From Thermoproteus sp. UBA157 (GTDB taxonomy: Archaea > Thermoproteota > Thermoprotei > Thermoproteales > Thermoproteaceae): DNA of 15,688 bases. The notes under the pieces were generated by a model. The model had not been told where the DNA came from. It ran no database searches and saw only the letters and a program-made list of their open reading frames with translations. The position numbers were made by a program, and so were the translations under genes. This document shows positions 6,118 through 12,984 of this stretch, one piece after another (positions within the stretch are counted from its first letter, which is position 1; the number at the start of each line of letters is the position of its first letter). Location of the stretch: the NCBI GenBank assembly GCA_002497345.1, contig DANS01000013.1, positions 1-15,688 of the forward strand, written 5' to 3'.

Positions 6118-7937
6118 GCCGCCCTCTTCACGGCCGAGACGGCCCTCAAATACTCTGCGTGGCTCCAAGCCAGCGGTTGCACCGATAGGGGGCTACCGTC
6201 GAACGGGCTCACCTGCTCCGGGAGCAGATACGTCGGACTGGCCCTCTCCTCGGCCCACCTGATCAAGCCCTGGGCTCTCGAGATCAAGCCCAGCGCGGCG
6301 TAGTGTTCGGCTAGCCACATGGTCGTGATTATCCAGGGGTTGCCGGGTATGCCGGAGTAGTCGCCGGGAACTCTCTGATAGTAATCGCCCTCGTATCTGG
6401 CGAGCCCCCCTACGCCCCTCACCCAAAGTCTCTCCTCCACGGCCTTAACGGTCGACGCTATGCGGGGGTCGTCGGGCTCGAACACGCCGAAGAGCGAGAG
6501 GGCGAGTAGGCTGGCATCGACCGTCTTATCCACGTCGACGATTTTTCCGTCGTCTATCCTCACGGTCCTCACGAAGCGGCCCAACTGCTTGTCGAACATG
6601 TAATCGGCTATGGCTCTCTTGACGTCTTGAGCGGCGGAGATCCAACTATCGGCGTCCTCCTCCTCTCCGAGCATCTCGGCAAAGCGCGCTGCGGCCCTCA
6701 AGCCGGCGTAGACCGAGGCCACGGTGTACGCGTGAACGCCGAGGCGCTCCTCCCAGAGGTCGAAGCTCTCGAGCGGGAGCCCCAGCCTCTCATCGCGATA
6801 GCCGGCGAGGAAATCCGCCGCGCGCCTCACGGCCGGATATGCCCTTTTCAAGAGGTCGTAGTCCTTTGCCAGCTCCACGTGCCTCCACAACGCGTGGATG
6901 AAAATAGCAGTCTCGTCCTCTTGTATGTTGAGCGACTTCTTGCTCCTGATAGTCCACGGATGCCACGTCGAGCCGAAGGTCCCGTCGGGGTTGTATTTCT
7001 GGAAGAAGTATCCGTCCCGGAGCAACGACAAGGCGAACTCGTAGAACTTCTTAGTAAACGAGGCGTAGCCGTATTCGTCCAGCGCCATGGCCACGAAGGC
7101 GGCATCCCTCGGCCAGACATACGCGTACGTGTCCAGGTTGAACTTGAGTATGTCCGTGTCCAGCGAGGCCACCACGGAGCCGTTATCGCCGATGTGGGCC
7201 ATGAGGATTGCTATGGACTGCCCCACGAGCTTGGAGGAGTATTGGCCGGTGACGACCTTCCAGTAACCGGTGTTCCTCCTCTCATAGTATTGAGGCTTGG
7301 CTTTAAGTTCGCCGTGTACGCGGGCCACTTCCTCCTTGCTCTTGCCCGCTATTATCCAATAGTAGAAGCTCGGGTACGCCACGGAGATGGCGGAGTCCAC
7401 CGAGCCTTGAGCTATGGGGTTCTTCCCCAAGACGCCGTCTTCGCAATCCCTCAACACTATTCCCATGTCCCTTCGCCCTATGTTGTACTCGTAGAGCTGG
7501 TGGCTGGAGCCGGCGAGGAACCAGAACCTCTCCTTGTAGTGTATTACGGCGTCGAGCTCCGGGTCGTAAAAGGCGGTGTCCCCTTGCGGCGCCTCCATTA
7601 TTCGGAAGTCGTGGTAGAAGACCACCCTTATTAGGCCGGGGCCTCTCACGTCAACCCTGATGACGTATGCGTCGTGATGAAATTCCACGAAGCTGAAGAT
7701 CTCGATCTCGAGACCATCCCATCGGGCCCTCAGCCTTGCCGTGAGGCCGTCCATCTCTACGCGCTTCTCCATGGACTCGAGCCAGGCGAACTTACCGTCG
7801 TGCCATATGCCTATCTTGAACTTGCCCCCAAAGCTGTGGTTGTATCTGCCGACGTAGGGGTAGTAGAGATCTGCTATGTAGAAATCCTTGTCCAAGGCGA
7901 CGGCCAGCCTGCCGTTGCTCAACACCGCACTTCTCAT
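6108..7937 (-). CDS. gaa: Glucoamylase (GH15), intracellular
   Basis: A 609-residue GH15 glucan 1,4-alpha-glucosidase that would release beta-D-glucose from the non-reducing ends of maltodextrins or glycogen. The N-terminal beta-sandwich domain covers about 1-220 and the (alpha/alpha)6 barrel about 235-609. The general acid is E396 in S-F-D-L-W-E-E, and the general base is E574 in L-L-P-E-Q-V-S-P; W-P-R-D near 275-278 is the conserved substrate-site motif. There is no signal peptide, so it should act on internal polysaccharide. Its ATG overlaps the kdgK stop as ATGA, and it is the last gene of kdgA-kdgK-gaa. The same linkage is known in Thermoproteus tenax, where it connects glycogen degradation to the Entner-Doudoroff pathway. 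The gene ends 10 bases into the convergent uppP-like gene. Confidence 0.95.
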   Translation of the reverse strand: MRSAVLSNGRLAVALDKDFYIADLYYPYVGRYNHSFGGKFKIGIWHDGKFAWLESMEKRVEMDGLTARLRARWDGLEIEIFSFVEFHHDAYVIRVDVRGPGLIRVVFYHDFRIMEAPQGDTAFYDPELDAVIHYKERFWFLAGSSHQLYEYNIGRRDMGIVLRDCEDGVLGKNPIAQGSVDSAISVAYPSFYYWIIAGKSKEEVARVHGELKAKPQYYERRNTGYWKVVTGQYSSKLVGQSIAILMAHIGDNGSVVASLDTDILKFNLDTYAYVWPRDAAFVAMALDEYGYASFTKKFYEFALSLLRDGYFFQKYNPDGTFGSTWHPWTIRSKKSLNIQEDETAIFIHALWRHVELAKDYDLLKRAYPAVRRAADFLAGYRDERLGLPLESFDLWEERLGVHAYTVASVYAGLRAAARFAEMLGEEEDADSWISAAQDVKRAIADYMFDKQLGRFVRTVRIDDGKIVDVDKTVDASLLALSLFGVFEPDDPRIASTVKAVEERLWVRGVGGLARYEGDYYQRVPGDYSGIPGNPWIITTMWLAEHYAALGLISRAQGLIRWAEERASPTYLLPEQVSPFDGSPLSVQPLAWSHAEYLRAVSAVKRAAQP

Positions 7938-8866
7938 AAGGAGGACAGAAGCCTCTCGGCATCTTGGGGAGTCGGTATCGCCTCGTTGTCGCCCCTAACT
8001 GTCACGACCAACGTGGCCGCAGCCGTCGCCAGATCTAAGGCGCGTTTGGGGTCGAGACCCGAGAAGTACAGAGCGACGAAGGTGCCCGCCATGGCGTCCC
8101 CGGCGCCCGTGGGATCCTCCACCGGTACGGAGTAGGACGGCTTGAAGTACTTCTCGCCGTCGTGGAAGACGTAGGCCCCTTTAGCTCCCTCCTTATATAG
8201 GAGGGTCTTGACGCCGAGCTCCCTGTACTTCTTATAGGCCTCGTCCGGGTCGGCGATGCCGAGCACCAAGCGCGTGTCGTCCGGATCCGTGATCAGCACC
8301 TCCACGCCCGTGCGCAATGCCCTCAACACGGCCTCCCTCGCGTCCTCCGGCCGCCTCCATAGGACAGGCCTTATGTTCGTGTCGAAAGTCCTCGCCTTGG
8401 CCAACTCGAATGCCTTATAGACGGCCTCCCTCGCCGATTCGCTTATGGCCAGCGTGATGCCCGTCGAGTGGACTGAGTCGGCGGCCTTGACGTAATCGGC
8501 GTCTACGTCGTCCGGCGAGAGCTTGCTTCCGGCGCTGCCCCTCCTGTAGTACACCAGTACCGATCTTCCGGGCACTGGGTAGTGCCTCTGGACGAAGTAC
8601 ACGCCCGTAGGCGCCTCCTCGTCCACCTTGACGCGGGATACGTCGACCCCCCTTCCTCTTAAATATTCCACTATGTTCCTCCCGAACTCGTCGTTTCCGA
8701 CCCTCGCTATTAGGCCGCAGCTGGCCCCCGCCATGACGGCTGCCACGCAGAAGTTGGCCTCGGACCCCGCCACGTGTTTCTCGAAGTAGTGCACGTACCT
8801 CAACGGACCCGGCGTGACGGCGTTTAGCTGTATCAACGGCTCGCCCAGAGCGACCAAGCGGGTCAT
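7934..8866 (-). CDS. kdgK: 2-keto-3-deoxygluconate kinase (PfkB family)
   Basis: A 310-residue ribokinase/PfkB-family kinase that phosphorylates KDG to KDPG with ATP in the semi-phosphorylative Entner-Doudoroff branch. The N-terminal sugar-binding region has G-E-P-L-I-Q-L-N at 8-15 and G-S-E-A-N near 34-38. F-D-T-N-I-R-P-V-L-W at 161-170 matches archaeal KDG kinases. The PfkB signature D-P-T-G-A-G-D at 251-257 forms the anion hole, with D257 as the catalytic base. Length is standard (about 310). The ATG overlaps the kdgA stop by four bases, and its own stop overlaps the gaa start in the same way, so all three are translationally coupled. Substrate assignment rests on the PfkB motifs together with the kdgA and gad neighbours. 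Confidence 0.95.
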   Translation of the reverse strand: MTRLVALGEPLIQLNAVTPGPLRYVHYFEKHVAGSEANFCVAAVMAGASCGLIARVGNDEFGRNIVEYLRGRGVDVSRVKVDEEAPTGVYFVQRHYPVPGRSVLVYYRRGSAGSKLSPDDVDADYVKAADSVHSTGITLAISESAREAVYKAFELAKARTFDTNIRPVLWRRPEDAREAVLRALRTGVEVLITDPDDTRLVLGIADPDEAYKKYRELGVKTLLYKEGAKGAYVFHDGEKYFKPSYSVPVEDPTGAGDAMAGTFVALYFSGLDPKRALDLATAAATLVVTVRGDNEAIPTPQDAERLLSSL

Positions 8867-9723
8867 AGCCTAAGCGCCTCCTTAATCTTGGACACCGCCG
8901 CGGCGAGCTTGTCCTTGTCCTCGTCCTCTAGAGGGTATATGGGCGGCCTCGGCTCGCCCACGTCGTAGCCCTGAAACGCCTTAATTAGCTCGTAGACGGC
9001 TGAGGAGTAGCCCAAGGGCCTGGCGACGTCTAGCACCTCGTTTATCAGAAACTGGAGGCGCCTCGCCCTCTCCAGATCCCCGGCCCTCACAGCTTCTCTG
9101 ATCCCGACGAGGACTTCCGGCATGTAGTTCGCCGAAGAGGCAACCACGCCGTCTAGGCCCACGGCGAAGGAGGCCAACACTAGGGAGTCTGAGCCGTTGT
9201 ACGCCCTCATGTCGGGCAACAAGCGCTTGTAGGCCAAGGTGTGGGCGATGTCTTCGTTCGTGTCCTTGACTCCCTTGAGACAGCCTATCTCCTTGGCGAT
9301 TCTGGCGTCCACGTCTTTCCCCGTCGCGGTAGGGTAGTTGTAGAGATATACCGGGAGGCTTGTCGCCGAACATATATCCTTGAAGTACCTCACTATTTGG
9401 CGTTCGGACAGCCGGGGGAAGTAATAGGGCGGGACCGAGGCCACGGCCTCGACATCGAACCTCTCGGCGTATTTGACCAAGGCCACCACGTCGTCTAGGT
9501 TGAGGGCCCCCGCTTGGAATATAACCCTCTTGGCCGCAGATGCGGCCGCCTCCAGCAACGCCTTGCGCTCCTCCACGCTCAGTGCAGGCCCGAGCCCCGT
9601 AGTCCCCGCCACGAACACGGCGTCCACGCCCTTCCTGACGATGTTGCGTATATGCGAGGCGAACGCGTCCAAGTCCAGCTTGCCCGATCTGAAGGGGGTT
9701 ACCACCGGCGCTATTATGTCCAT
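8863..9723 (-). CDS. kdgA: 2-keto-3-deoxy-(6-phospho)gluconate aldolase
   Basis: A 286-residue class I aldolase of the DapA/N-acetylneuraminate lyase family. It cleaves KDG or KDPG to pyruvate plus glyceraldehyde or glyceraldehyde-3-phosphate. The Schiff-base lysine is K153 in G-V-K-D-T-N-E-D, and the catalytic Tyr is Y128 in Y-L-Y-N-Y-P-T; the 25-residue separation matches the Sulfolobus enzyme. G-T-T-G at 40-43 binds the pyruvate carboxylate. The open frame extends upstream to 9795, but I chose the ATG at 9721-9723. There the protein begins M-D-I-I-A-P-V-V-T-P-F as the family does, and a TTTAAA box lies about 22 bases upstream; the longer version would run through the promoter and into the divergent gad gene. 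First gene of kdgA-kdgK-gaa. Confidence 0.95.
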   Translation of the reverse strand: MDIIAPVVTPFRSGKLDLDAFASHIRNIVRKGVDAVFVAGTTGLGPALSVEERKALLEAAASAAKRVIFQAGALNLDDVVALVKYAERFDVEAVASVPPYYFPRLSERQIVRYFKDICSATSLPVYLYNYPTATGKDVDARIAKEIGCLKGVKDTNEDIAHTLAYKRLLPDMRAYNGSDSLVLASFAVGLDGVVASSANYMPEVLVGIREAVRAGDLERARRLQFLINEVLDVARPLGYSSAVYELIKAFQGYDVGEPRPPIYPLEDEDKDKLAAAVSKIKEALRL

Positions 9724-9737
9724 AAAGCTGCCGAAAT

Positions 9738-9751
9738 AAGCTTTAAAACGG
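9738..9751. promoter_or_regulatory. Shared bidirectional TATA element for gad and kdgA
   Basis: The only A/T-rich box in the 43-bp gap between the two start codons contains the palindrome TTTAAA at 9742-9747. Its centre is 22.5 bases from the gad ATG and 21.5 from the kdgA ATG, so a single nearly symmetric box appears to serve both leaderless genes. That would make them compete for, or share, one TBP site. Confidence 0.6.
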
Positions 9752-9766
9752 TTTTCTGTACAACTT

Positions 9767-10939
9767 ATGGCGAAAATCTCCGAGATAGAGCCCATAGTCC
9801 TCTACGAGAAGGAGGCAGACGCGCGTTGGGCGTCGTACTCCATCCTGGTCAAGGTCGTCACCTCCGACGGCAGAGTGGCCTACGGCGAGGCCGTCCCCAC
9901 TCTGAGGGTTCTCCCCGTGGTCTCGGCCGTGAGGCAAGTGGCCAAGGCCTTCCTGGGGAGGGATCCCCACGAGATAACGGCCGCCTTCTACGAGTGGTAT
10001 AGGCAAGACTTCTTCCTCTCGCGCTCCTTCGAGAGCGCCACGGCCCTCAGCGCTATAGACATGGCGCTCTGGGATCTAAAGGCGAGGGAACTCGGCGCCC
10101 CCCTCCACGAGTTGCTGGGCGGCGCTCTGAGGGATCGCGTGCCCGTTTACGCCAACGGCTGGTACGGCGGGTGCAAGGACCCGGCGTGCTTCGCGGAGAA
10201 GGCGAAGGAAGTAGTCAAGAGGGGGTACTCGGCGCTTAAGTTCGATCCCTTCGGCGATGCCTTCGACTACATAACGCCGAAGGGGTTAAGGAGGGCGGAA
10301 GATGTCGTGAGGGCCGTCCGCGAGGCTGTGGGCGACGATGTCGAGGTACTCATAGAACACCACGGCCGCTTCAACGCCAATGCGGCCATAGAGATCGCCA
10401 AGAGGCTGGAGCCCTATAATCCCTATTTCATGGAGGAGCCGGTGCACCACGAGGACGTGGAGGCGTATAGGAAATACAGGGCCTCAACCTCCCTGAAAGT
10501 CGCAATGGGCGAGAGGCTCATAAGCGCCAAGGAGGCGCTCCAATATCTGGCCGAGGGGCTGGTGGACGTCATACAGCCAGACGCGTGCAACATAGGCGGC
10601 GTTACCGGGAGCTTGAAGGTCGTCACGCTCGCCGAAGCCTTCAGCGTTGAGGTCTCGTACCACAACGCGTACGGCCCCGTCCAATTCGCAGTGGAGGTTC
10701 AGCTATCCGCCGTGACGCCGACGCTGTATAGGCTTGAGTCCTTCTACGATTACTGGCCTCAGTGGAAAAGGGACCTCATAGGGGATCCCTTCAAGGTGAT
10801 AGACAGCGCCGTGGAGGTCCCCAAGAGGCCGGGCATAGGCGTCGACGTTAACGAGAAGGTCGTGGGGAGATATAAGGCGGAGCCGAGGGAGATACAGCCA
10901 ACTGAGGAGCCCGTGTGGGTGGTGAGAGGGACTTGGTGA
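9767..10939 (+). CDS. gad: Gluconate dehydratase (enolase superfamily)
   Basis: A 390-residue enolase-superfamily protein, mandelate racemase-like subgroup, closely resembling the gluconate dehydratases of Sulfolobus and Thermoproteus. It dehydrates D-gluconate to KDG, the entry step of the branched Entner-Doudoroff pathway. The N-terminal capping domain is about 1-115 (G-E-A-V-P-T-L-R-V at 40-48) and the barrel follows. K-F-D-P-F-G at 158-163 carries the base region; Mg2+ ligands are expected at E197 (I-E-H-H-G), E223 (F-M-E-E-P) and E249 (G-E-R-L). S-Y-H-N near 297-300 supplies the catalytic His. Some Sulfolobus homologues also act on galactonate, so the substrate range may be broad. It is divergent from kdgA with only 43 bp between the starts. 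Confidence 0.95.
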   Translation: MAKISEIEPIVLYEKEADARWASYSILVKVVTSDGRVAYGEAVPTLRVLPVVSAVRQVAKAFLGRDPHEITAAFYEWYRQDFFLSRSFESATALSAIDMALWDLKARELGAPLHELLGGALRDRVPVYANGWYGGCKDPACFAEKAKEVVKRGYSALKFDPFGDAFDYITPKGLRRAEDVVRAVREAVGDDVEVLIEHHGRFNANAAIEIAKRLEPYNPYFMEEPVHHEDVEAYRKYRASTSLKVAMGERLISAKEALQYLAEGLVDVIQPDACNIGGVTGSLKVVTLAEAFSVEVSYHNAYGPVQFAVEVQLSAVTPTLYRLESFYDYWPQWKRDLIGDPFKVIDSAVEVPKRPGIGVDVNEKVVGRYKAEPREIQPTEEPVWVVRGTW

Positions 10940-11010
10940 TTCAGCCTGGTTTAGGACGCGTCATCCGTCAGCGCCGCTCTTTTCATCACGCAATGAGATG
11001 CACTAAAGGG

Positions 11011-11018
11011 ATTTATAG
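11011..11018 (+). promoter_or_regulatory. TATA box for the BFN-domain gene
   Basis: ATTTATAG is centred about 23 bases upstream of the ATG at 11038. This supports that ATG over upstream in-frame starts. Confidence 0.6.
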
Positions 11019-11037
11019 GACGAATGCGGTGGTCTCA

Positions 11038-11496
11038 ATGGTTAGGTACCTCAAGGGCGAGATCATCGCCGTCATCGAGGCCTACGACAGAGCGGGCCAA
11101 CAAGTGGGCATAATGCTTATAGGCGTCGACGAGTGGGGGGACAAGGCCCTTCCGATAATAATAGGCAGCTCCGAGATGATCTCAATAAAGAAGGGGCTCG
11201 GCGAGATAGACTTCCCGCGCCCCCTCAGCCACGACCTCTTCGTGGAAATACTGGAGTCCCTCGGCGCGGTCATCGACAAGATAACGATCGATGCCATAAT
11301 CAACGGCACGTACACAGCCACCGTCTACATCAAGGACGGCTCAGGCAAGGTACGCTCCTTCGACGCTCGCCCGAGCGATGCAGTTGCGCTGGCAGTCAGG
11401 GCAGGAGCCCCCATATATGTCGCCGAGACCCTATCCGCTTACGCCGAGGACGTATCTCAATACATACGCCCGCCCAGCGGCAAAATCGAGGATTGA
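11038..11496 (+). CDS. Bifunctional nuclease (BFN/DUF151) domain protein
   Basis: A 152-residue protein made almost entirely of one BFN/DUF151 domain (about 4-135). The family core is visible: I-G-V-D-E-W-G-D-K-A-L-P-I-I-I-G near 28-43, R-P-L-S-H-D-L-F at 61-68, and R-P-S-D-A-V-A-L-A-V-R at 111-121. Plant and bacterial members have been reported to have nuclease activity, and structures resemble a PII-like or ligand-binding fold; the archaeal role is not established. The open frame continues upstream into the gad tail, but the M-V-R-Y-L start fits the family and the TATA spacing. A 26-bp gap separates it from the Lrp-type regulator, whose promoter overlaps its stop codon. Confidence 0.88.
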   Translation: MVRYLKGEIIAVIEAYDRAGQQVGIMLIGVDEWGDKALPIIIGSSEMISIKKGLGEIDFPRPLSHDLFVEILESLGAVIDKITIDAIINGTYTATVYIKDGSGKVRSFDARPSDAVALAVRAGAPIYVAETLSAYAEDVSQYIRPPSGKIED

Positions 11497-11504
11497 TTAA
11501 TAAT
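11495..11504 (+). promoter_or_regulatory. TATA-like box for the Lrp/AsnC gene
   Basis: GATTAATAAT is centred about 23 bases before the ATG at 11523 and overlaps the TGA stop (11494-11496) of the preceding gene. Confidence 0.5.
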
Positions 11505-11522
11505 CCGTAAATTCTTTGGATT

Positions 11523-12026
11523 ATGGACGAAGTTGATAGGAAAATCTTGGAACTACTTCAGATAGACGGAAAAAAGACGTTGCAAGAGCTCGCTGAGGCG
11601 GTCAACCGCCCAAAGACGACTATCGCATCCAGGATAAAGAGGCTTGAGGACAAGGGCTACATCATGGGCTACAAGGCTGTGGTGAACCCGTTCCTGCTCG
11701 GCTACCAAGTGTTGGCCTTCGTGATGGCCAGCGTAAGGAGGGGGGAGACGAGGGGCGAGAAGCCGCTCCAAGAACAGCTGGCCGAGAGGATCTTGGCCGA
11801 CTGCTCGGGCAAGGGCGATCTGCCCTTCGTAGAGGAGGCCTATATAATCACGGGGCCCTACGACCTCCTCTTGAAGGTCTGGGCTCGCGATATCAAACAA
11901 CTTTCCACCTTCTTGGTATCGTATCTGGCCTCGATGCCGGACATACAACGCACCGAGACGTTGATGGTGCTCGAGATAGTCGATGATTGGCGCCGCCGCC
12001 ATATGCCCGTCATCGCTACCTCTTGA
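11523..12026 (+). CDS. Lrp/AsnC-family transcriptional regulator
   Basis: A 167-residue full-length Lrp/AsnC regulator. The N-terminal helix-turn-helix (about 1-55) shows the typical D-R-K-I-L-E-L-L start, L-Q-E-L-A-E-A-V at 20-27 and the recognition helix T-I-A-S-R-I-K-R-L at 33-41. The RAM (ligand-binding) domain covers about 62-152, with the G-P-Y-D-L-L-L-K turn at 111-118 that contributes to effector binding and octamer contacts. Between its first strand and first helix there is an insert of about 15 residues (near 72-95), longer than in standard Lrp. Proteins of this type bind amino acids or other metabolites and control nearby or global genes; autoregulation is common. The target here is unknown. 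It is separate from the RAM-only protein at 12730. Confidence 0.92.
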   Translation: MDEVDRKILELLQIDGKKTLQELAEAVNRPKTTIASRIKRLEDKGYIMGYKAVVNPFLLGYQVLAFVMASVRRGETRGEKPLQEQLAERILADCSGKGDLPFVEEAYIITGPYDLLLKVWARDIKQLSTFLVSYLASMPDIQRTETLMVLEIVDDWRRRHMPVIATS

Positions 12027-12399
12027 TCTGCCGGGGCCGTTTGCACGCCCTCCGCCGCAGGTTTAGCAAGCCGATGCCCCGAAAACGTCAATTGGTCGTC
12101 GGCAAGCCCATATTCCTAGAGGTTCTAGCCGGCCTACCCAAGCTCCACGGGAGGCCCACACGACAACGAGAGCTGCGCCAGCTCCAGTGGCGTCACGTCG
12201 GCGAGCTGAAGAACAAGGCGAACTTTCTATTACTTTCAACGCCCTCGCCGCGCACCCCATGCCATCTCTCGTCGACCTCCGAGAGACGCCCTCTACGTGG
12301 ATGACCCGCCACGCGCGGAGGGGCCGAGGCCCCACCAACATTACCTAAACGCCGCGGCATCTGGCGAGAAAATTTATAACGGGCCCCGAACCCCCTCTT
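12027..12399. other. Intergenic spacer (373 bp)
   Basis: No frame on either strand shows a convincing protein. It contains a short G/C inverted repeat, GGGGCC at 12320-12325 and GGCCCC at 12328-12333, and the promoter of the next gene at its right end. A frame on the plus strand (about 12074-12304) has no recognisable domain and an Arg/Ser/Pro-rich shadow-like composition. I cannot assign anything else. Confidence 0.5.
12370..12380 (+). promoter_or_regulatory. TATA box for the hypothetical gene at 12400
   Basis: AAATTTATAAC is centred about 24 bases before the GTG at 12400. At this window's usual spacing it points to GTG, not the ATG at 12418, as the leaderless start. Confidence 0.6.
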
Positions 12400-12699
12400 G
12401 TGTCGAGGCGGCGGAAGATGTATTACTACGAGGAGACCCCCCTAGCTGCGATGGGCCGCACGCCGGCTGAGGCCAGAGTTTACAGATACGTCGAGTGTTC
12501 TATCGTTGAGAAATCGCCGACGGCCCTCACGGCCATGTGTAAGCCCAACACGCTCATAAAGGTCTACAAGCAAGAGGGCGAGGGCGTGGAATACGTCGTC
12601 GAGTTCACCGACACGGATACGGGGCTCACGGAGAGGTACAGGGTGGATCTCTCGACGGCCGTCGTGATAAGGAGATATCTCGAATCCCGTTCAAAGTAA
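12400..12699 (+). CDS. Hypothetical protein, 99 residues
   Basis: I do not recognise this protein. It starts at GTG with a basic S-R-R-R-K tract, then a tyrosine-rich stretch (residues 8-10), a helix near 20-30 and alternating beta-strand pattern from about 30 to 88 (V-Y-R-Y-V-E-C, T-L-I-K-V-Y-K, V-E-Y-V-V-E-F, R-Y-R-V-D-L). That suggests a small mostly-beta domain ending in a short helix. Two cysteines (C33, C47) are present but form no metal motif. The GTG start is chosen because the TATA box lies about 24 bases upstream; the ATG at 12418 would give a 93-residue protein. It stands alone, 30 bp before the next start, which has its own promoter. Confidence 0.75.
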   Translation: MSRRRKMYYYEETPLAAMGRTPAEARVYRYVECSIVEKSPTALTAMCKPNTLIKVYKQEGEGVEYVVEFTDTDTGLTERYRVDLSTAVVIRRYLESRSK

Positions 12700-12701
12700 T
12701 G

Positions 12702-12726
12702 TATATAAGCTATATGAAGCTATATT
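12702..12726 (+). promoter_or_regulatory. TATA box with overlapping tandem repeats before the RAM-domain gene
   Basis: TATATAAG (12702-12709) is centred about 24 bases before the ATG at 12730. It is followed by two adjacent 10-bp units, AAGCTATATG (12707-12716) and AAGCTATATT (12717-12726), one helical turn apart. They lie between the TATA box and the expected transcription start, where a bound regulator would repress. Confidence 0.5.
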
Positions 12727-12729
12727 GAC

Positions 12730-12984
12730 ATGGAGGCCCTCGTATTTATAAACGTAGATATAGGCGCCGAGGACACGGTCATGGAGCAATTGGCCAAGGA
12801 GCCGGAAGTCGCGGCCGTATTCTTCGTCTACGGCCCCTACGATCTAGTAGTCAAGCTAGCGGCAGAGGACGCAGAGAAGCTGAGGGCGATTATAAGGGAT
12901 AAGATAAGGAAGATACCGGGCGTCCGCTCCACCACCACGTTGATAGTGGCCAAGGCACTCCAGCGGGCCGGCCCGCCCTATTAA
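12730..12984 (+). CDS. Standalone RAM (Lrp/AsnC ligand-binding) domain protein
   Basis: An 84-residue protein consisting only of the RAM domain, the effector-sensing half of Lrp/AsnC regulators, with no helix-turn-helix. The beta-alpha-beta-beta-alpha-beta pattern is clear: A-L-V-F-I-N-V-D at 3-10, a helix at 14-24, A-A-V-F-F-V-Y-G-P-Y-D-L-V-V-K-L at 28-43, a helix at 47-62, and T-T-L-I-V-A at 69-74. Such stand-alone modules (SraA-like) form dimers to octamers that bind amino acids and can modulate full Lrp proteins. Its stop (TAA, ending 12984) shares a base with the ATG of the amidotransferase, indicating an operon. A role sensing an amino acid connected with the amidotransferase is inference. 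Confidence 0.9.
   Translation: MEALVFINVDIGAEDTVMEQLAKEPEVAAVFFVYGPYDLVVKLAAEDAEKLRAIIRDKIRKIPGVRSTTTLIVAKALQRAGPPY

Noticed and set aside
6627..7634. Long plus-strand open frame of 335 codons
   Set aside because: It is antisense to the well-supported GH15 gene, has no recognisable domain, and is a codon-bias shadow.
9724..9795. Longer kdgA start adding 24 residues
   Set aside because: It would run through the promoter into gad, and the family begins at M-D-I-I-A-P.
10915..11037. Upstream in-frame extension of the BFN-domain gene
   Set aside because: It overlaps the gad end and the TATA box, and the family start matches M-V-R-Y-L at 11038.
12063..12341. Open frames on both strands of the 12027-12399 spacer
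   Set aside because: Their composition is Arg/Ser/Pro-rich with no domain or promoter support.
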